Part shown: piece by piece, positions 1 to 5,889 of the stretch
How positions within the stretch are numbered: the first letter of the stretch is position 1
Layout: every line of letters starts with the position of its first letter
DNA from: an uncultured bacterium
Lineage (GTDB): Bacteria; Verrucomicrobiota; Kiritimatiellia; RFP12; UBA1067
Length of the DNA stretch: 5,889 bases
Assembly (NCBI GenBank): GCA_946401765.1
Contig: CAMIVJ010000189.1
Coordinates: forward strand, 1 to 5,889
Direction: 5' to 3'
Notes under the pieces: model-generated
What the model was told of the DNA's origin: nothing
Database searches by the model: none
Seen by the model: the letters and a program-made list of their open reading frames with translations, nothing else
Position numbers and translations under genes: made by a program

Positions 1-867
1 CTTCACCGTCTTCTGCTTGAAGTATCCCATCGAGACGTACGTCCACACGTCGCGGTCGAAGTCGAGCAGAATCGTGTTCCAGCGCTGCAGCGCGTCGAAA
101 AGCTCGGCCATGCCATCGTGCGGCTCAATCTGGATCGTGAGCCTGTTCTGCCTGAGGCCGAAGCCCTCGATCACGCCGCGGGCAAGCGCCTCCCAGTCCA
201 CGTCGGGATAGGCGGCAAGATGCGCGTTGAAGTTGCCCACGGCGCCGTCCATCTTGGCGGGCAGTACGATGCGGTCGATTTCGTCCTGCTGGCGCCTGAG
301 GCGCGCCGCGACAACCGCAAGCTCCTTGCCTATCGTCGTGGGAGAAGCTGGTTGGCCGTGCGTGTGGGCCAGCATGGGCACCGAGGCGAATGCGCGCGCC
401 ATCTCGGCCACCTTCTCGGCCACCTCGTTCTGCGCGGCGCGCAGCACCTTGAGGCCGTCGCGCAGCATGAGCGCATGGCTCATGTTGTTGACGTCCTCGC
501 TCGTGCAGGCGAAGTGCACGAACTCGCCGCGCCCCTCGAGCGAAGTGCCCTTTATCTTCTCCTTGATGAAATACTCCACGGCCTTGACGTCGTGGTTGGT
601 TGTCTTCTCGATGTCCTTCACCCTCTGCGCATCGTCAAGCGAGAAACCCTCGCCCAGAGCTAGCAGAAGCGCGGCCTCTTCGTCGGAAAGCGCGGGGCAC
701 TCGGGTATTCCCGGATGAGCGCAGAGAGCCGCCAGCCACGCGCATTCAACCATCACGCGCCGCTTCACGAGGCCATACTCGGAAAAGACGCCACGCAGGT
801 CCTCGGTCTTGGACCCGTAGCGCCCGTCAAGCGGCGAAATCGCGCAAAGCATGTCTATCATTGCCAT
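1..867 (-). CDS. purB: Adenylosuccinate lyase (3' end beyond window)
   Basis: Adenylosuccinate lyase works in the cytosol, splitting SAICAR to AICAR plus fumarate and adenylosuccinate to AMP plus fumarate in purine synthesis. The frame is open from the ATG at 865-867 to the left edge, giving 289 codons of an enzyme that is usually about 456 residues in the E. coli-type group. I recognise it from SPLDGRY (11-17), TTNHDVKAVEYF (89-100), HFACTSEDVNN (118-128), THGQPASPTTIGKE (169-182, with the catalytic-type His170), GNFNAHLAAYP (211-221) and IEPHDGMAELFD (247-258), all close to E. coli PurB. The signature loop with the catalytic Ser (SSxMPHKVNP) would lie past the edge and cannot be checked. 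I chose the first of three early in-frame ATGs (865-867, 859-861, 850-852) because AGAGGAG sits 11 nt before it. The gene has its own promoter just upstream. No frameshift or stop is seen. Family assignment is very sure. Confidence 0.96.
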   Translation of the reverse strand, partial: MAMIDMLCAISPLDGRYGSKTEDLRGVFSEYGLVKRRVMVECAWLAALCAHPGIPECPALSDEEAALLLALGEGFSLDDAQRVKDIEKTTNHDVKAVEYFIKEKIKGTSLEGRGEFVHFACTSEDVNNMSHALMLRDGLKVLRAAQNEVAEKVAEMARAFASVPMLAHTHGQPASPTTIGKELAVVAARLRRQQDEIDRIVLPAKMDGAVGNFNAHLAAYPDVDWEALARGVIEGFGLRQNRLTIQIEPHDGMAELFDALQRWNTILLDFDRDVWTYVSMGYFKQKTVK

Positions 868-878
868 CTGCGAGAGTA

Positions 879-885
879 CTCCTCT
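879..885 (-). promoter_or_regulatory. Shine-Dalgarno of purB
   Basis: AGAGGAG on the minus strand matches the anti-Shine-Dalgarno core well. It lies 11 nt before the ATG at 865-867, 17 nt before the ATG at 859-861 and 26 nt before the ATG at 850-852. The spacing favours the first ATG as the purB start. Confidence 0.75.
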
Positions 886-900
886 GAAAAAAGCGCGTAA

Positions 901-928
901 ATTATACCATAAAACATGGCAAAGTGAA
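901..928 (-). promoter_or_regulatory. Extended -10 sigma-70-type promoter of purB
   Basis: On the minus strand a perfect TATAAT (901-906) is preceded by TGG, giving an extended -10 (TGnTATAAT). A -35-like TTCACT (923-928, four of six matches to TTGACA) lies 16 bp upstream. Transcription would start near 894-896, leaving a leader of about 27 nt that contains the purB Shine-Dalgarno. That is too short for a riboswitch. The region is clearly more AT-rich than the flanking genes. The spacer holds an imperfect dyad, TGCCAT-GTTTT-ATGGTA (905-921), which might be an operator, but this is speculative. The promoter call rests on sequence match and position only. Confidence 0.75.
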
Positions 929-979
929 AGCGCAAAAGCATTCACGCGAAACGGCGGCGCGAGAAGCCCGGGCGAAGTA

Positions 980-2707
980 TCACTCCGCAATCTTCACGGT
1001 AAGCTCCTGCACCACGGCTCGCGAGAGGATGAACACGGCATCTGCGCCGCCAACAGTGGCATAACGGCCACCACCGGCGGCAACCCCGCCAAGAAGGAGA
1101 TTGCGGCGCGTGGAGTCCGCCTGCTCGAAGTCGATCGCGATCGTCAGCTCAGGCACGTCCAGGCCGCAGCGCCTCAGGTCGTCAGGGGTCGCGGCAACGG
1201 TCTCGACCGCAGCTGCGTCGACGCGCGTCAGGGCCGTGAGCAGCTTCTTGACGGCGTCAACCGACACTGTGGCCGGCGGACCGCCCTCGATGTTCCACTT
1301 CGACCTGTCCGCCGAGGGCGCCACCGTGATTCCTGCCGCCCCCTTCGGCGTCACGGATATGCGCCTTACGGACGCCGGATCAAGCGCAAGAAGCGTCTTC
1401 GAACGGAGATCCGCGAACGCGCCGCATCCCTCGAAGAAGGCGGCCGGCACCACCACGCCAGGCTGCACGCCTGCGGAAGTCGCCACGGAAACCCTCACGC
1501 CGTCCTTCTCTGGCGGAGAGTCGGGCACGTCGCTGCGGCGCATCCGAAGAACGCGGTCCACCATCGCCGCCGCGGCCGCTGGATCCGCCTGCGCCACCAC
1601 CGGCGCCTCAAGCCTCCAAACGCCGTTCGTGCCCTGTGCAAGCACGTACACCAGAGAGCCGGCGGTAAGCGAAACCGAGGCGAGGCGCTCGCCTGCGCCA
1701 AGCGGGAACACGCGCGAGTCGCGGAACGACGCGCCACCGGCGCGGCACAGCTCCGCGAGAGCCGCGTCAACCGCCACCACAGCCGTCCCGTTCTGCACAA
1801 GCGCGTAGACGAGGTTCGTGCCCCTGTGCGCGCCGAACACGATCTGCTCGGCCGCGCCAGAAGCGGCGCGCACCGTCACGGCAAAGCCGGCGTCGGAGGA
1901 AAGTCCGTACGGCGCAAGCGCCGAAGGCTTGATCGCCGACTCTCCGCCAGGCGGGGGATTCGAGGCGCTCGGCAGCACGAACTCGGCCACCTTCGCCTCC
2001 GCGAGACCCGCCACTAGCTTCTCCACAGCCGCTGCGTCGGCCGGCGCCTCCACCGGCGCCGCGAGCCTCCAGCCGCCTGCGCCGCGCACAAGCTTCACGA
2101 ACGGAGACTCCGGCACGCGCAGGTCGATTCCCGTGACGTCCTTCGCGTCGCTCGCCACGAGCGCGCGCCTTCTGAAGCCGTCTGCGTCCAGAGGCACGGC
2201 GTCGAACGCCGCGTTTGCCACGGTGAACACGTTGCGCAGGCCCGATGTGCGAGCGTACACCTCCTTGCCGGAGGCGGTGGGCGCGCCGAACGATATGCTG
2301 ACCGCCGAGCTGTTCGAGCGCAGCGTCACGGTGGCGCGCACGTCGCCTGCCAGGCCGAAGTCGGCAAGGTCCTCATGCAGGGCCGCAAGCTCCTCCTCAG
2401 TGCGCATGTCGCCGAGGGGGAGCAGGGTCACGGCGTCCACGAGCCTGCGCACGACGGCCTCGTCGGCCGGCGCCGCGTAAGGGGCGATGATGCGCCATGC
2501 GCCGTCGTCTCCTCGCGTGAGGGCCACCAGGTTCGTGCCGCCGCGCACCACGTCGAACGACTTCACGTCGTCCAGCGCGAAGGTGCAAAGCGAATTGCGC
2601 GTGGTGGCCGTGGCAACAGCGCGAGTGCGGAAGGAAAGAACGTAGAGTCCGCACGCAATGATAGCGATTCCCACGCAGAGGAAGACTGTGGCGCGGAGGT
2701 TGTTCAT
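980..2707 (-). CDS. Membrane-anchored DUF4340 protein, four tandem modules
   Basis: This 575-residue protein has an N-terminal membrane anchor (about 5-25) and a long, probably periplasmic remainder, matching the DUF4340 family often encoded after GldG-type genes. Its molecular function is unknown. It is inferred to be an accessory part of the ABC system encoded upstream. Four related modules are visible, each with a strand-rich stretch ending in a conserved Trp: GAWRIIAP (69-76), GGWRLAAP (211-218), GVWRLEAP (362-369) and KWNIEGGP (470-477). Each Trp motif is followed by a helix-like segment such as ADAAAVEKLV. Modules are joined by an FRxRxL-type linker (178-183, 328-334, and a weaker copy at 431-439). 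Modules 1, 2 and 4 also carry a second half with xxGL (117-119, 267-269, 514-516); module 3 lacks it. The ATG overlaps the upstream stop (ATGA, 2704-2707) and has AGAAGGGGG 8 nt before it. Family assignment is confident; function is not. Confidence 0.85.
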   Translation of the reverse strand: MNNLRATVFLCVGIAIIACGLYVLSFRTRAVATATTRNSLCTFALDDVKSFDVVRGGTNLVALTRGDDGAWRIIAPYAAPADEAVVRRLVDAVTLLPLGDMRTEEELAALHEDLADFGLAGDVRATVTLRSNSSAVSISFGAPTASGKEVYARTSGLRNVFTVANAAFDAVPLDADGFRRRALVASDAKDVTGIDLRVPESPFVKLVRGAGGWRLAAPVEAPADAAAVEKLVAGLAEAKVAEFVLPSASNPPPGGESAIKPSALAPYGLSSDAGFAVTVRAASGAAEQIVFGAHRGTNLVYALVQNGTAVVAVDAALAELCRAGGASFRDSRVFPLGAGERLASVSLTAGSLVYVLAQGTNGVWRLEAPVVAQADPAAAAAMVDRVLRMRRSDVPDSPPEKDGVRVSVATSAGVQPGVVVPAAFFEGCGAFADLRSKTLLALDPASVRRISVTPKGAAGITVAPSADRSKWNIEGGPPATVSVDAVKKLLTALTRVDAAAVETVAATPDDLRRCGLDVPELTIAIDFEQADSTRRNLLLGGVAAGGGRYATVGGADAVFILSRAVVQELTVKIAE

Positions 2708-2724
2708 GAGAGGCGCCCCCTTCT
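2704..2724 (-). promoter_or_regulatory. Stop/start overlap with Shine-Dalgarno, permease-GldG to DUF4340 gene
   Basis: The TGA of the upstream gene and the ATG of the DUF4340 gene share ATGA (2704-2707). A purine-rich AGAAGGGGG (2716-2724) lies 8 nt before the ATG, inside the last codons of the upstream gene. This arrangement suggests translational coupling. The core GAAGGGGGCGC is identical to that at the preceding junction near 4891-4901. Confidence 0.7.
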
Positions 2725-4887
2725 GAAAGCGGCCACGAGCCCGAGCGCCAGCACCACGAGCGGCAGCACCACGGCACCTGCAACGCCGAAGCGCATCCAG
2801 CGCGCGCGGTCCATGCCCGTGGCAACGGTGCTGCCCGGCGTGCGCGGGGCGGTGAGCGCGTCAAGGCCGGCAAGCCACGCGAGCGAGTTAAGGAAGACGT
2901 CGCGGTTTGCGTTGGCGCGCTGGGCGAGGGCGCCGTTCGCCACGAACGTGGCGTCGCCTACCACCACGATGCGTGTTGGCCTAAGCGCAACGTCGCGCGC
3001 AACGCCTGCGCCGCGCTCCAGGGCGACGGCGATGGCGAGCGGACCTGCTGGCTCGGTGGTCGCATCGCGCGTCCAGGGGCGCGTGGCGGGCTCGCTTTCG
3101 CCCCAGGCGGCTTCGTCGGTGCGCACGAGCTCTGTGAACGACGTGCCCTCGGCCTGGGCTGCGGCTGAGGGCGCCAGAGGAACGGGCGCCTCGAAGAGCA
3201 CTGTGCTGCCGACGAGTGGACGGGTGATGGCATGTTCGGCGAAGTCGCGCGCCACGACGTCGGTGCCCGAGAACGTGCGCGGGGAGATCACTGTGTACGG
3301 AAGTATCTTTACGCCCATGTCGGAGAGGAGCGCGCCCACGCCGGCGTTTGGTCCCGGGGCAGCCAGGACGAGCAGACGGCCGCCGCCGCGCAGCCAGCCT
3401 TCGAGACGCGCCGTCTCCATGCGGGCGAAGGGCTCGCGCGCGCCCGCCACGACGAGCACGGCGCAGTCGCCGGGAACAGAAGGCGCGGACGACAGATCCA
3501 GCTTCTCGAGGGAGTATCCGTCGCGGCGCAGGTCGCGAGCGATGTCGCTCAGGCCATACATCGGATCGTAAGAGTCGAACGAAGCCTCCCCGTGGCCGGT
3601 CGTCCAGTACAGCACCTCGCGCGAAGCCGGCAAGGAGAGCCGCTGCAGGGCCGACGCGCACACCGACTCTCCCGCGAAAAGCGCATCCGCGCCGACTGCG
3701 TGGGCGACGTTCGTGGATGCTGGGAAGAGGTCTCTCAGCGGCAGCGTGATGCGGCGGTTTCCGCGGCGGAACACGAGCGATCCCTCTTCAGCCCCGGCGC
3801 GCACTAGGTCGAGCGCTCGGCCGAGCTCCCATCTGGGGTCCACGTAGTCCACCGCAAGGCGCGCGCCGCCAACGCGACGCGCCGTGGTCTCAAGGCCGCG
3901 CAGAAGGCGCGATACGGCGCGAAATTCCGGCGCCTGGCGCGAGAGGAAGCAGGTGATGCGCATGTCGCCGTGCGCCTCGGCGAGCAGCTGGCACGTGCGG
4001 GCGGACGCCCTTGCACCGCCGGAATGCATGGGCAGCTCGAAGGAGAAGTCGAGTCGCATCGCGAAGGCCACCACCATGCAGGCGAAGACGAAGGCGAGCA
4101 TTGCGACCGCAGCCGTGGCGGCGCGGGGGGCTCGGCCCGCGCGCCCGCGCAGGCGCTTGGAGGCGACTGCCCTGGTTGCGGCGAACAGCGCGAAGAGCGT
4201 GAGCGATGCGTAGAACGCGAGAGCCGAAAACGAGACCAGCCCCGTCGCCATGTCCACGACATGCGCCTCGAACGGCATCGACGCCACTTTCGCGCGCAGC
4301 ACGGGCGACCACGCCGTGGCCGCCCAGAAGATGGCGTGCGGCAGGGCGAGCATCAGCAGCAGCGACGCGAACGCCGCAGCCGCCGCGTACCGGAAGCACG
4401 CGCTTGCGAGAAGCCCCGTGGCGCACCAGAGAGCGGCCTGCATCAGAAGCGCAAACACCGCCGGAAGGAAAGATGCGAACGTCAGATCGTCGGCAAGCGC
4501 AGGCGCGCACATCTTCAGCGCCATGAGCGGCACCAGCAGATAGAAGCCAAGCGCGATCACTGTCTCGGCATAGGCGGCCAGGAACTTGCCGAGCACGAAG
4601 TCCCGCTCCTGCACGGGCGCGGTCAGCACGAGATCTAGCCTGCCGCTTGCGCGTTCGTCGGCGATCAGGCGCATGGTGACTAGCGCGGCGAGGATCGGCA
4701 GGAACGGCACCGCGGAAAGCGCCCACACCGCGGCGGCGGGCGTGGCGCCGCCGTCGCCGCGCATCAAGGCGCGCGTGAAGAAGCCGCCGGAGAGCGCGAG
4801 AAAGCCTGCCACTGCAACGGCGGCCGTTGGAGACGGCGCGAGGCGCCCAAAGGTTCTCGCGAACACAACTCGCACTGTGCGCATCAT
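2704..4887 (-). CDS. Fused ABC-2 permease (GldF-like) and GldG-like auxiliary domain protein
   Basis: This 727-residue membrane protein joins two parts usually called GldF and GldG. Residues 1 to about 240 form an ABC-2-type permease with hydrophobic segments near 22-38, 51-72, 103-124, 141-164, 168-192 and 215-238. After the second segment comes the ABC-2 family stretch DERASGRLDLVLTAPVQERD (77-96). A basic linker (244-255) leads to a seventh segment (256-277) and a large, probably periplasmic GldG-like domain (about 280-695). There TTGHGEASFDS (429-439), the EGWLRGGGRLLVLAAPGP stretch (496-513) and GDATFVANGAL (644-654) with NRDVFLNSLAWL (661-672) fit the ABC-transporter auxiliary family. 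A last segment (699-720) anchors the C-terminus. It should pair with the ATPase encoded just upstream; the substrate is unknown. The frame is intact throughout, so the fusion is not a sequencing join visible here. The start is ATG at 4885-4887, although the next codon is also ATG. Confidence 0.88.
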   Translation of the reverse strand: MMRTVRVVFARTFGRLAPSPTAAVAVAGFLALSGGFFTRALMRGDGGATPAAAVWALSAVPFLPILAALVTMRLIADERASGRLDLVLTAPVQERDFVLGKFLAAYAETVIALGFYLLVPLMALKMCAPALADDLTFASFLPAVFALLMQAALWCATGLLASACFRYAAAAAFASLLLMLALPHAIFWAATAWSPVLRAKVASMPFEAHVVDMATGLVSFSALAFYASLTLFALFAATRAVASKRLRGRAGRAPRAATAAVAMLAFVFACMVVAFAMRLDFSFELPMHSGGARASARTCQLLAEAHGDMRITCFLSRQAPEFRAVSRLLRGLETTARRVGGARLAVDYVDPRWELGRALDLVRAGAEEGSLVFRRGNRRITLPLRDLFPASTNVAHAVGADALFAGESVCASALQRLSLPASREVLYWTTGHGEASFDSYDPMYGLSDIARDLRRDGYSLEKLDLSSAPSVPGDCAVLVVAGAREPFARMETARLEGWLRGGGRLLVLAAPGPNAGVGALLSDMGVKILPYTVISPRTFSGTDVVARDFAEHAITRPLVGSTVLFEAPVPLAPSAAAQAEGTSFTELVRTDEAAWGESEPATRPWTRDATTEPAGPLAIAVALERGAGVARDVALRPTRIVVVGDATFVANGALAQRANANRDVFLNSLAWLAGLDALTAPRTPGSTVATGMDRARWMRFGVAGAVVLPLVVLALGLVAAFRRGRLS

Positions 4888-4902
4888 GATGCGCCCCCTT
4901 CC
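4884..4902 (-). promoter_or_regulatory. Stop/start overlap with Shine-Dalgarno, ATPase to permease-GldG gene
   Basis: The TGA of the ATPase gene and the ATG of the permease-GldG gene share ATGA (4884-4887). GGAAGGGGG (4894-4902) lies 6 nt before the ATG, or 9 nt before the second ATG at 4882-4884. It falls within the final Glu-Gly-Gly codons of the ATPase gene. Translational coupling is inferred. Confidence 0.7.
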
Positions 4903-5588
4903 GCCCGAGGCGGTGCGAGGCCTAGCAGCATCTTGGCGCCTGAGGCGGTCTTGGCGCCGAGGGCGCGGCCCTCCTTGATCACGTAGAACTTCGTGGCCCA
5001 GCGGGCAAGCTCGTCGATCTCGTGCCCGCTCACCACTACGGCGGCTATGGACGATATGGCCGCGAGTATGCGGCCGAACATCTCGCGCGTGACGGGATCG
5101 AGCCCGGCGAGAAGATCGTCCAGCAGCAGAAAGCGCGGGCGCAGCAGAAGAGCGTCCGCAAGCGCCACGCGCTTTCTCAGGCCGAACGAGAGCGAGCCTA
5201 TGAATTCGCCCGCATGCTCGTCGAGTCCGCAGAGGTCGATCGCCTCCGCCACGCGGTGGCGGATCTTCTTCGACATCTCGCCGCGCAGGTTCGCGCGGTA
5301 GCGCAGGTAGGCGCGCACTGTCATGTCGGGGTCGGCCGGGGCGTTCTCCGGCAGGTATCCCATCATGCGGCGGTAGCGCAGCGGGTTCGCGAAGATGTCC
5401 ACGCCGTCCGCCGCCACGGTTCCGCCCGACGGCATGCAGAGACCGGCCATCACCTTCATGAGCGAAGTCTTGCCGGCACCGTTCGCCCCGGCGATCACTG
5501 CGACCTCGCCCGGCGCGACGGCGAACGACACGTCGTCAAGAAGTCGCGTGCGCCCCCAGGAGAAGGATATGTTGCGGACCTCGAGCAC
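4884..5588 (-). CDS. ABC transporter ATP-binding protein, GldA/CcmA type
   Basis: This 234-residue cytosolic ATPase should energise the permease encoded by the overlapping next gene. Visible motifs in order are Walker A GANGAGKTS (34-42), Q-loop region GYLPENAP (77-84) with Glu81 where many ABC proteins have Gln, as in GldA-like proteins, signature SLSFGLRKR (132-140), Walker B FLLLDD (153-158), D-loop AGLDP (161-165) and the H-loop His189 in SGHEIDE. The residue after the Walker B Asp is Asp158 (codon GAT), where the catalytic Glu normally sits, and the following LL replaces the usual PT. The protein is shorter than GldA of Flavobacterium (about 300 residues), ending soon after the nucleotide-binding domain. 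The start is GTG at 5586-5588; the only earlier in-frame codons run back to the upstream gene's TGA, with no ATG. GAGG (5599-5602), overlapping that stop, is a modest Shine-Dalgarno 10 nt away. NosF/CcmA-like exporters are the alternative family name. Confidence 0.9.
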   Translation of the reverse strand: MLEVRNISFSWGRTRLLDDVSFAVAPGEVAVIAGANGAGKTSLMKVMAGLCMPSGGTVAADGVDIFANPLRYRRMMGYLPENAPADPDMTVRAYLRYRANLRGEMSKKIRHRVAEAIDLCGLDEHAGEFIGSLSFGLRKRVALADALLLRPRFLLLDDLLAGLDPVTREMFGRILAAISSIAAVVVSGHEIDELARWATKFYVIKEGRALGAKTASGAKMLLGLAPPRAEGGAS

Positions 5589-5597
5589 GGCGAAGAG

Positions 5598-5602
5598 ACC
5601 TC
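5598..5602 (-). promoter_or_regulatory. Probable Shine-Dalgarno of the ATPase gene
   Basis: GAGGT on the minus strand uses the last two bases of the upstream TGA stop. It ends 9 nt before the GTG start, so the GAGG core is 10 nt away. It is the only purine-rich site in the 12-bp gap. The match is short and the call is tentative. Confidence 0.45.
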
Positions 5603-5889
5603 AGTGACAGCCGCAGGAGCCGCTCTTTGAACAATGCTGGCAGGAGCCGCCTCCATGCCCCTGGCAAGTCGCCGCGCCCACCGGCGCGAGCTCGCCCGCA
5701 ACGAGCCTGCGCGCCGCCTCGTCGGCCGCGCCCTCCACGCCCGCGAACACCGCTATGCCGGCGGCAGCAAGGGCGCCCTGCGCGCCCGGCCCGATGCCGC
5801 CGCACACCACGGCCTCCACAGAATGCTGCACAAGCCAGAGAGCCAGATCCTCGTGACCCACACCGGCGGTGTCCAGCACCTCGGCGGCC
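5601..5889 (-). CDS. NifX/NifB-type dinitrogenase cofactor family protein, C-terminal part with Cys/His tail (5' end beyond window)
   Basis: The frame is open to the right edge, so the true start lies outside. About 95 codons are visible, and the GTG at 5877-5879 is internal because codons for Ala-Ala-Glu precede it in frame. The visible part resembles the C-terminal half of the dinitrogenase iron-molybdenum cofactor family (PF02579 type). It shows a GHEDLALWLVQHSVEAVV helix-strand, CGGIGPGAQGALAAAGI, then a VFAGVEGAADEAARRLVAGEL end. Members bind or carry iron-sulfur or FeMo-type clusters. Many occur in organisms that do not fix nitrogen, where their role is unclear. A tail of about 21 residues, from CQGHGGG to SCGCH, holds five Cys and three His and probably binds metal. 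The stop is 12 bp before the ATPase start, so co-transcription is likely, but no functional link is shown. Nothing here indicates nitrogen fixation. Confidence 0.85.
   Translation of the reverse strand, partial: AAEVLDTAGVGHEDLALWLVQHSVEAVVCGGIGPGAQGALAAAGIAVFAGVEGAADEAARRLVAGELAPVGAATCQGHGGGSCQHCSKSGSCGCH

Larger units (their letters stand above)
868..979. other. Intergenic region between the DUF4340 gene and purB
   Basis: This 112-bp stretch is the only substantial intergenic DNA in the window. Its purB-proximal half holds the promoter and Shine-Dalgarno. The half next to the DUF4340 stop is GC-rich and contains GCCCGGGC (968-975), an 8-bp palindrome with no loop and no following T-run, so I do not call it a terminator. 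No small ORF or RNA gene was recognised. Confidence 0.7.

Noticed and set aside
118..718. Plus-strand open frames of 181 and 163 codons at the left edge
   Set aside because: They are antisense to purB, whose protein sequence matches adenylosuccinate lyase along its whole visible length.
868..896. Purine riboswitch in the purB leader
   Set aside because: The predicted leader is only about 27 nt and is mostly the Shine-Dalgarno region, too short for any known aptamer.
930..945. PurR-box-like string GCGCAAAAGCATTCAC upstream of the purB promoter
   Set aside because: It matches only about 7 of 11 fixed positions of the E. coli PurR consensus, and that regulator is known mainly from gammaproteobacteria, to which nothing here points.
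924..945. GTGAA/TTCAC inverted repeat overlapping the -35 region
   Set aside because: It has only five paired bases separated by a 12-nt interior with weak further pairing; chance is a sufficient explanation.
968..975. GCCCGGGC palindrome after the DUF4340 stop as a terminator
   Set aside because: It has no loop, the flanks (TTC on both sides) do not pair, and no T-run follows.
851..3571. Long open plus-strand frames such as 851-2017, 1101-1808, 1818-2480 and 2375-3571
   Set aside because: They lie antisense to well-supported minus-strand genes, are rich in Arg/Ala/Ser/Pro as expected from reading high-GC codons on the opposite strand, cross gene junctions, and show no recognisable domain.
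2397..4726. Minus-strand frames 2397-2873, 2981-3661, 3804-4262 and 3890-4726
   Set aside because: They are out-of-frame readings of the permease-GldG and DUF4340 genes, with Arg-rich low-complexity products and no family motifs.
5586..5603. NifX-type gene and ATPase gene lie in the same frame, separated by a single TGA, suggesting read-through fusion
   Set aside because: The ATPase begins naturally at the GTG with a typical N-terminus, TGA is used as a normal stop by the other genes here, and no recoding signal is visible.

Overview
This is a bacterial chromosomal window of high GC (about two thirds by eye). All recognisable genes lie on the minus strand, so the biological order runs from the right edge to the left. 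They are: the 3' end of a NifX/NifB-type dinitrogenase cofactor-family protein (5601-5889, running off the right edge); an ABC ATPase of the GldA/CcmA type (4884-5588); a 727-residue fusion of an ABC-2/GldF permease with a GldG-type extracytoplasmic domain (2704-4887); a membrane-anchored DUF4340 protein (980-2707); a 112-bp intergenic region with a good promoter; and the first 289 codons of purB, adenylosuccinate lyase (1-867, running off the left edge).

The first four genes look like one operon. The gaps are 12 bp, then two 4-bp ATGA stop/start overlaps. The ATPase, the permease-GldG fusion and the DUF4340 protein form the Gld-like ABC cassette found in many Gram-negative lineages, most of which do not glide. 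In this cassette the ATPase powers the membrane part, while the GldG-like and DUF4340 domains sit outside the inner membrane. The substrate and physiological role of such cassettes outside Bacteroidetes gliding are not settled, and nothing in the window names a substrate. The points worth attention are the permease-GldG fusion, a catalytic-position Glu-to-Asp change in the ATPase Walker B motif, and a four-module internal repeat in the DUF4340 protein.

The purB gene appears to be a separate transcription unit. It has an extended -10 promoter (TGGTATAAT), a matching -35 element, a leader of about 27 nt and a strong Shine-Dalgarno sequence. No intrinsic terminator is visible between the DUF4340 gene and this promoter.

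The host cannot be fixed from this window. High GC, Shine-Dalgarno use, sigma-70-like promoter elements, and a GldFG/DUF4340 cassette with a periplasmic-type layout point to a Gram-negative bacterium. A member of the PVC group (for example Verrucomicrobiota/Kiritimatiellota) is a guess from gene content, not a demonstrated assignment. No tRNA, rRNA, CRISPR array, insertion sequence or prophage element was seen.
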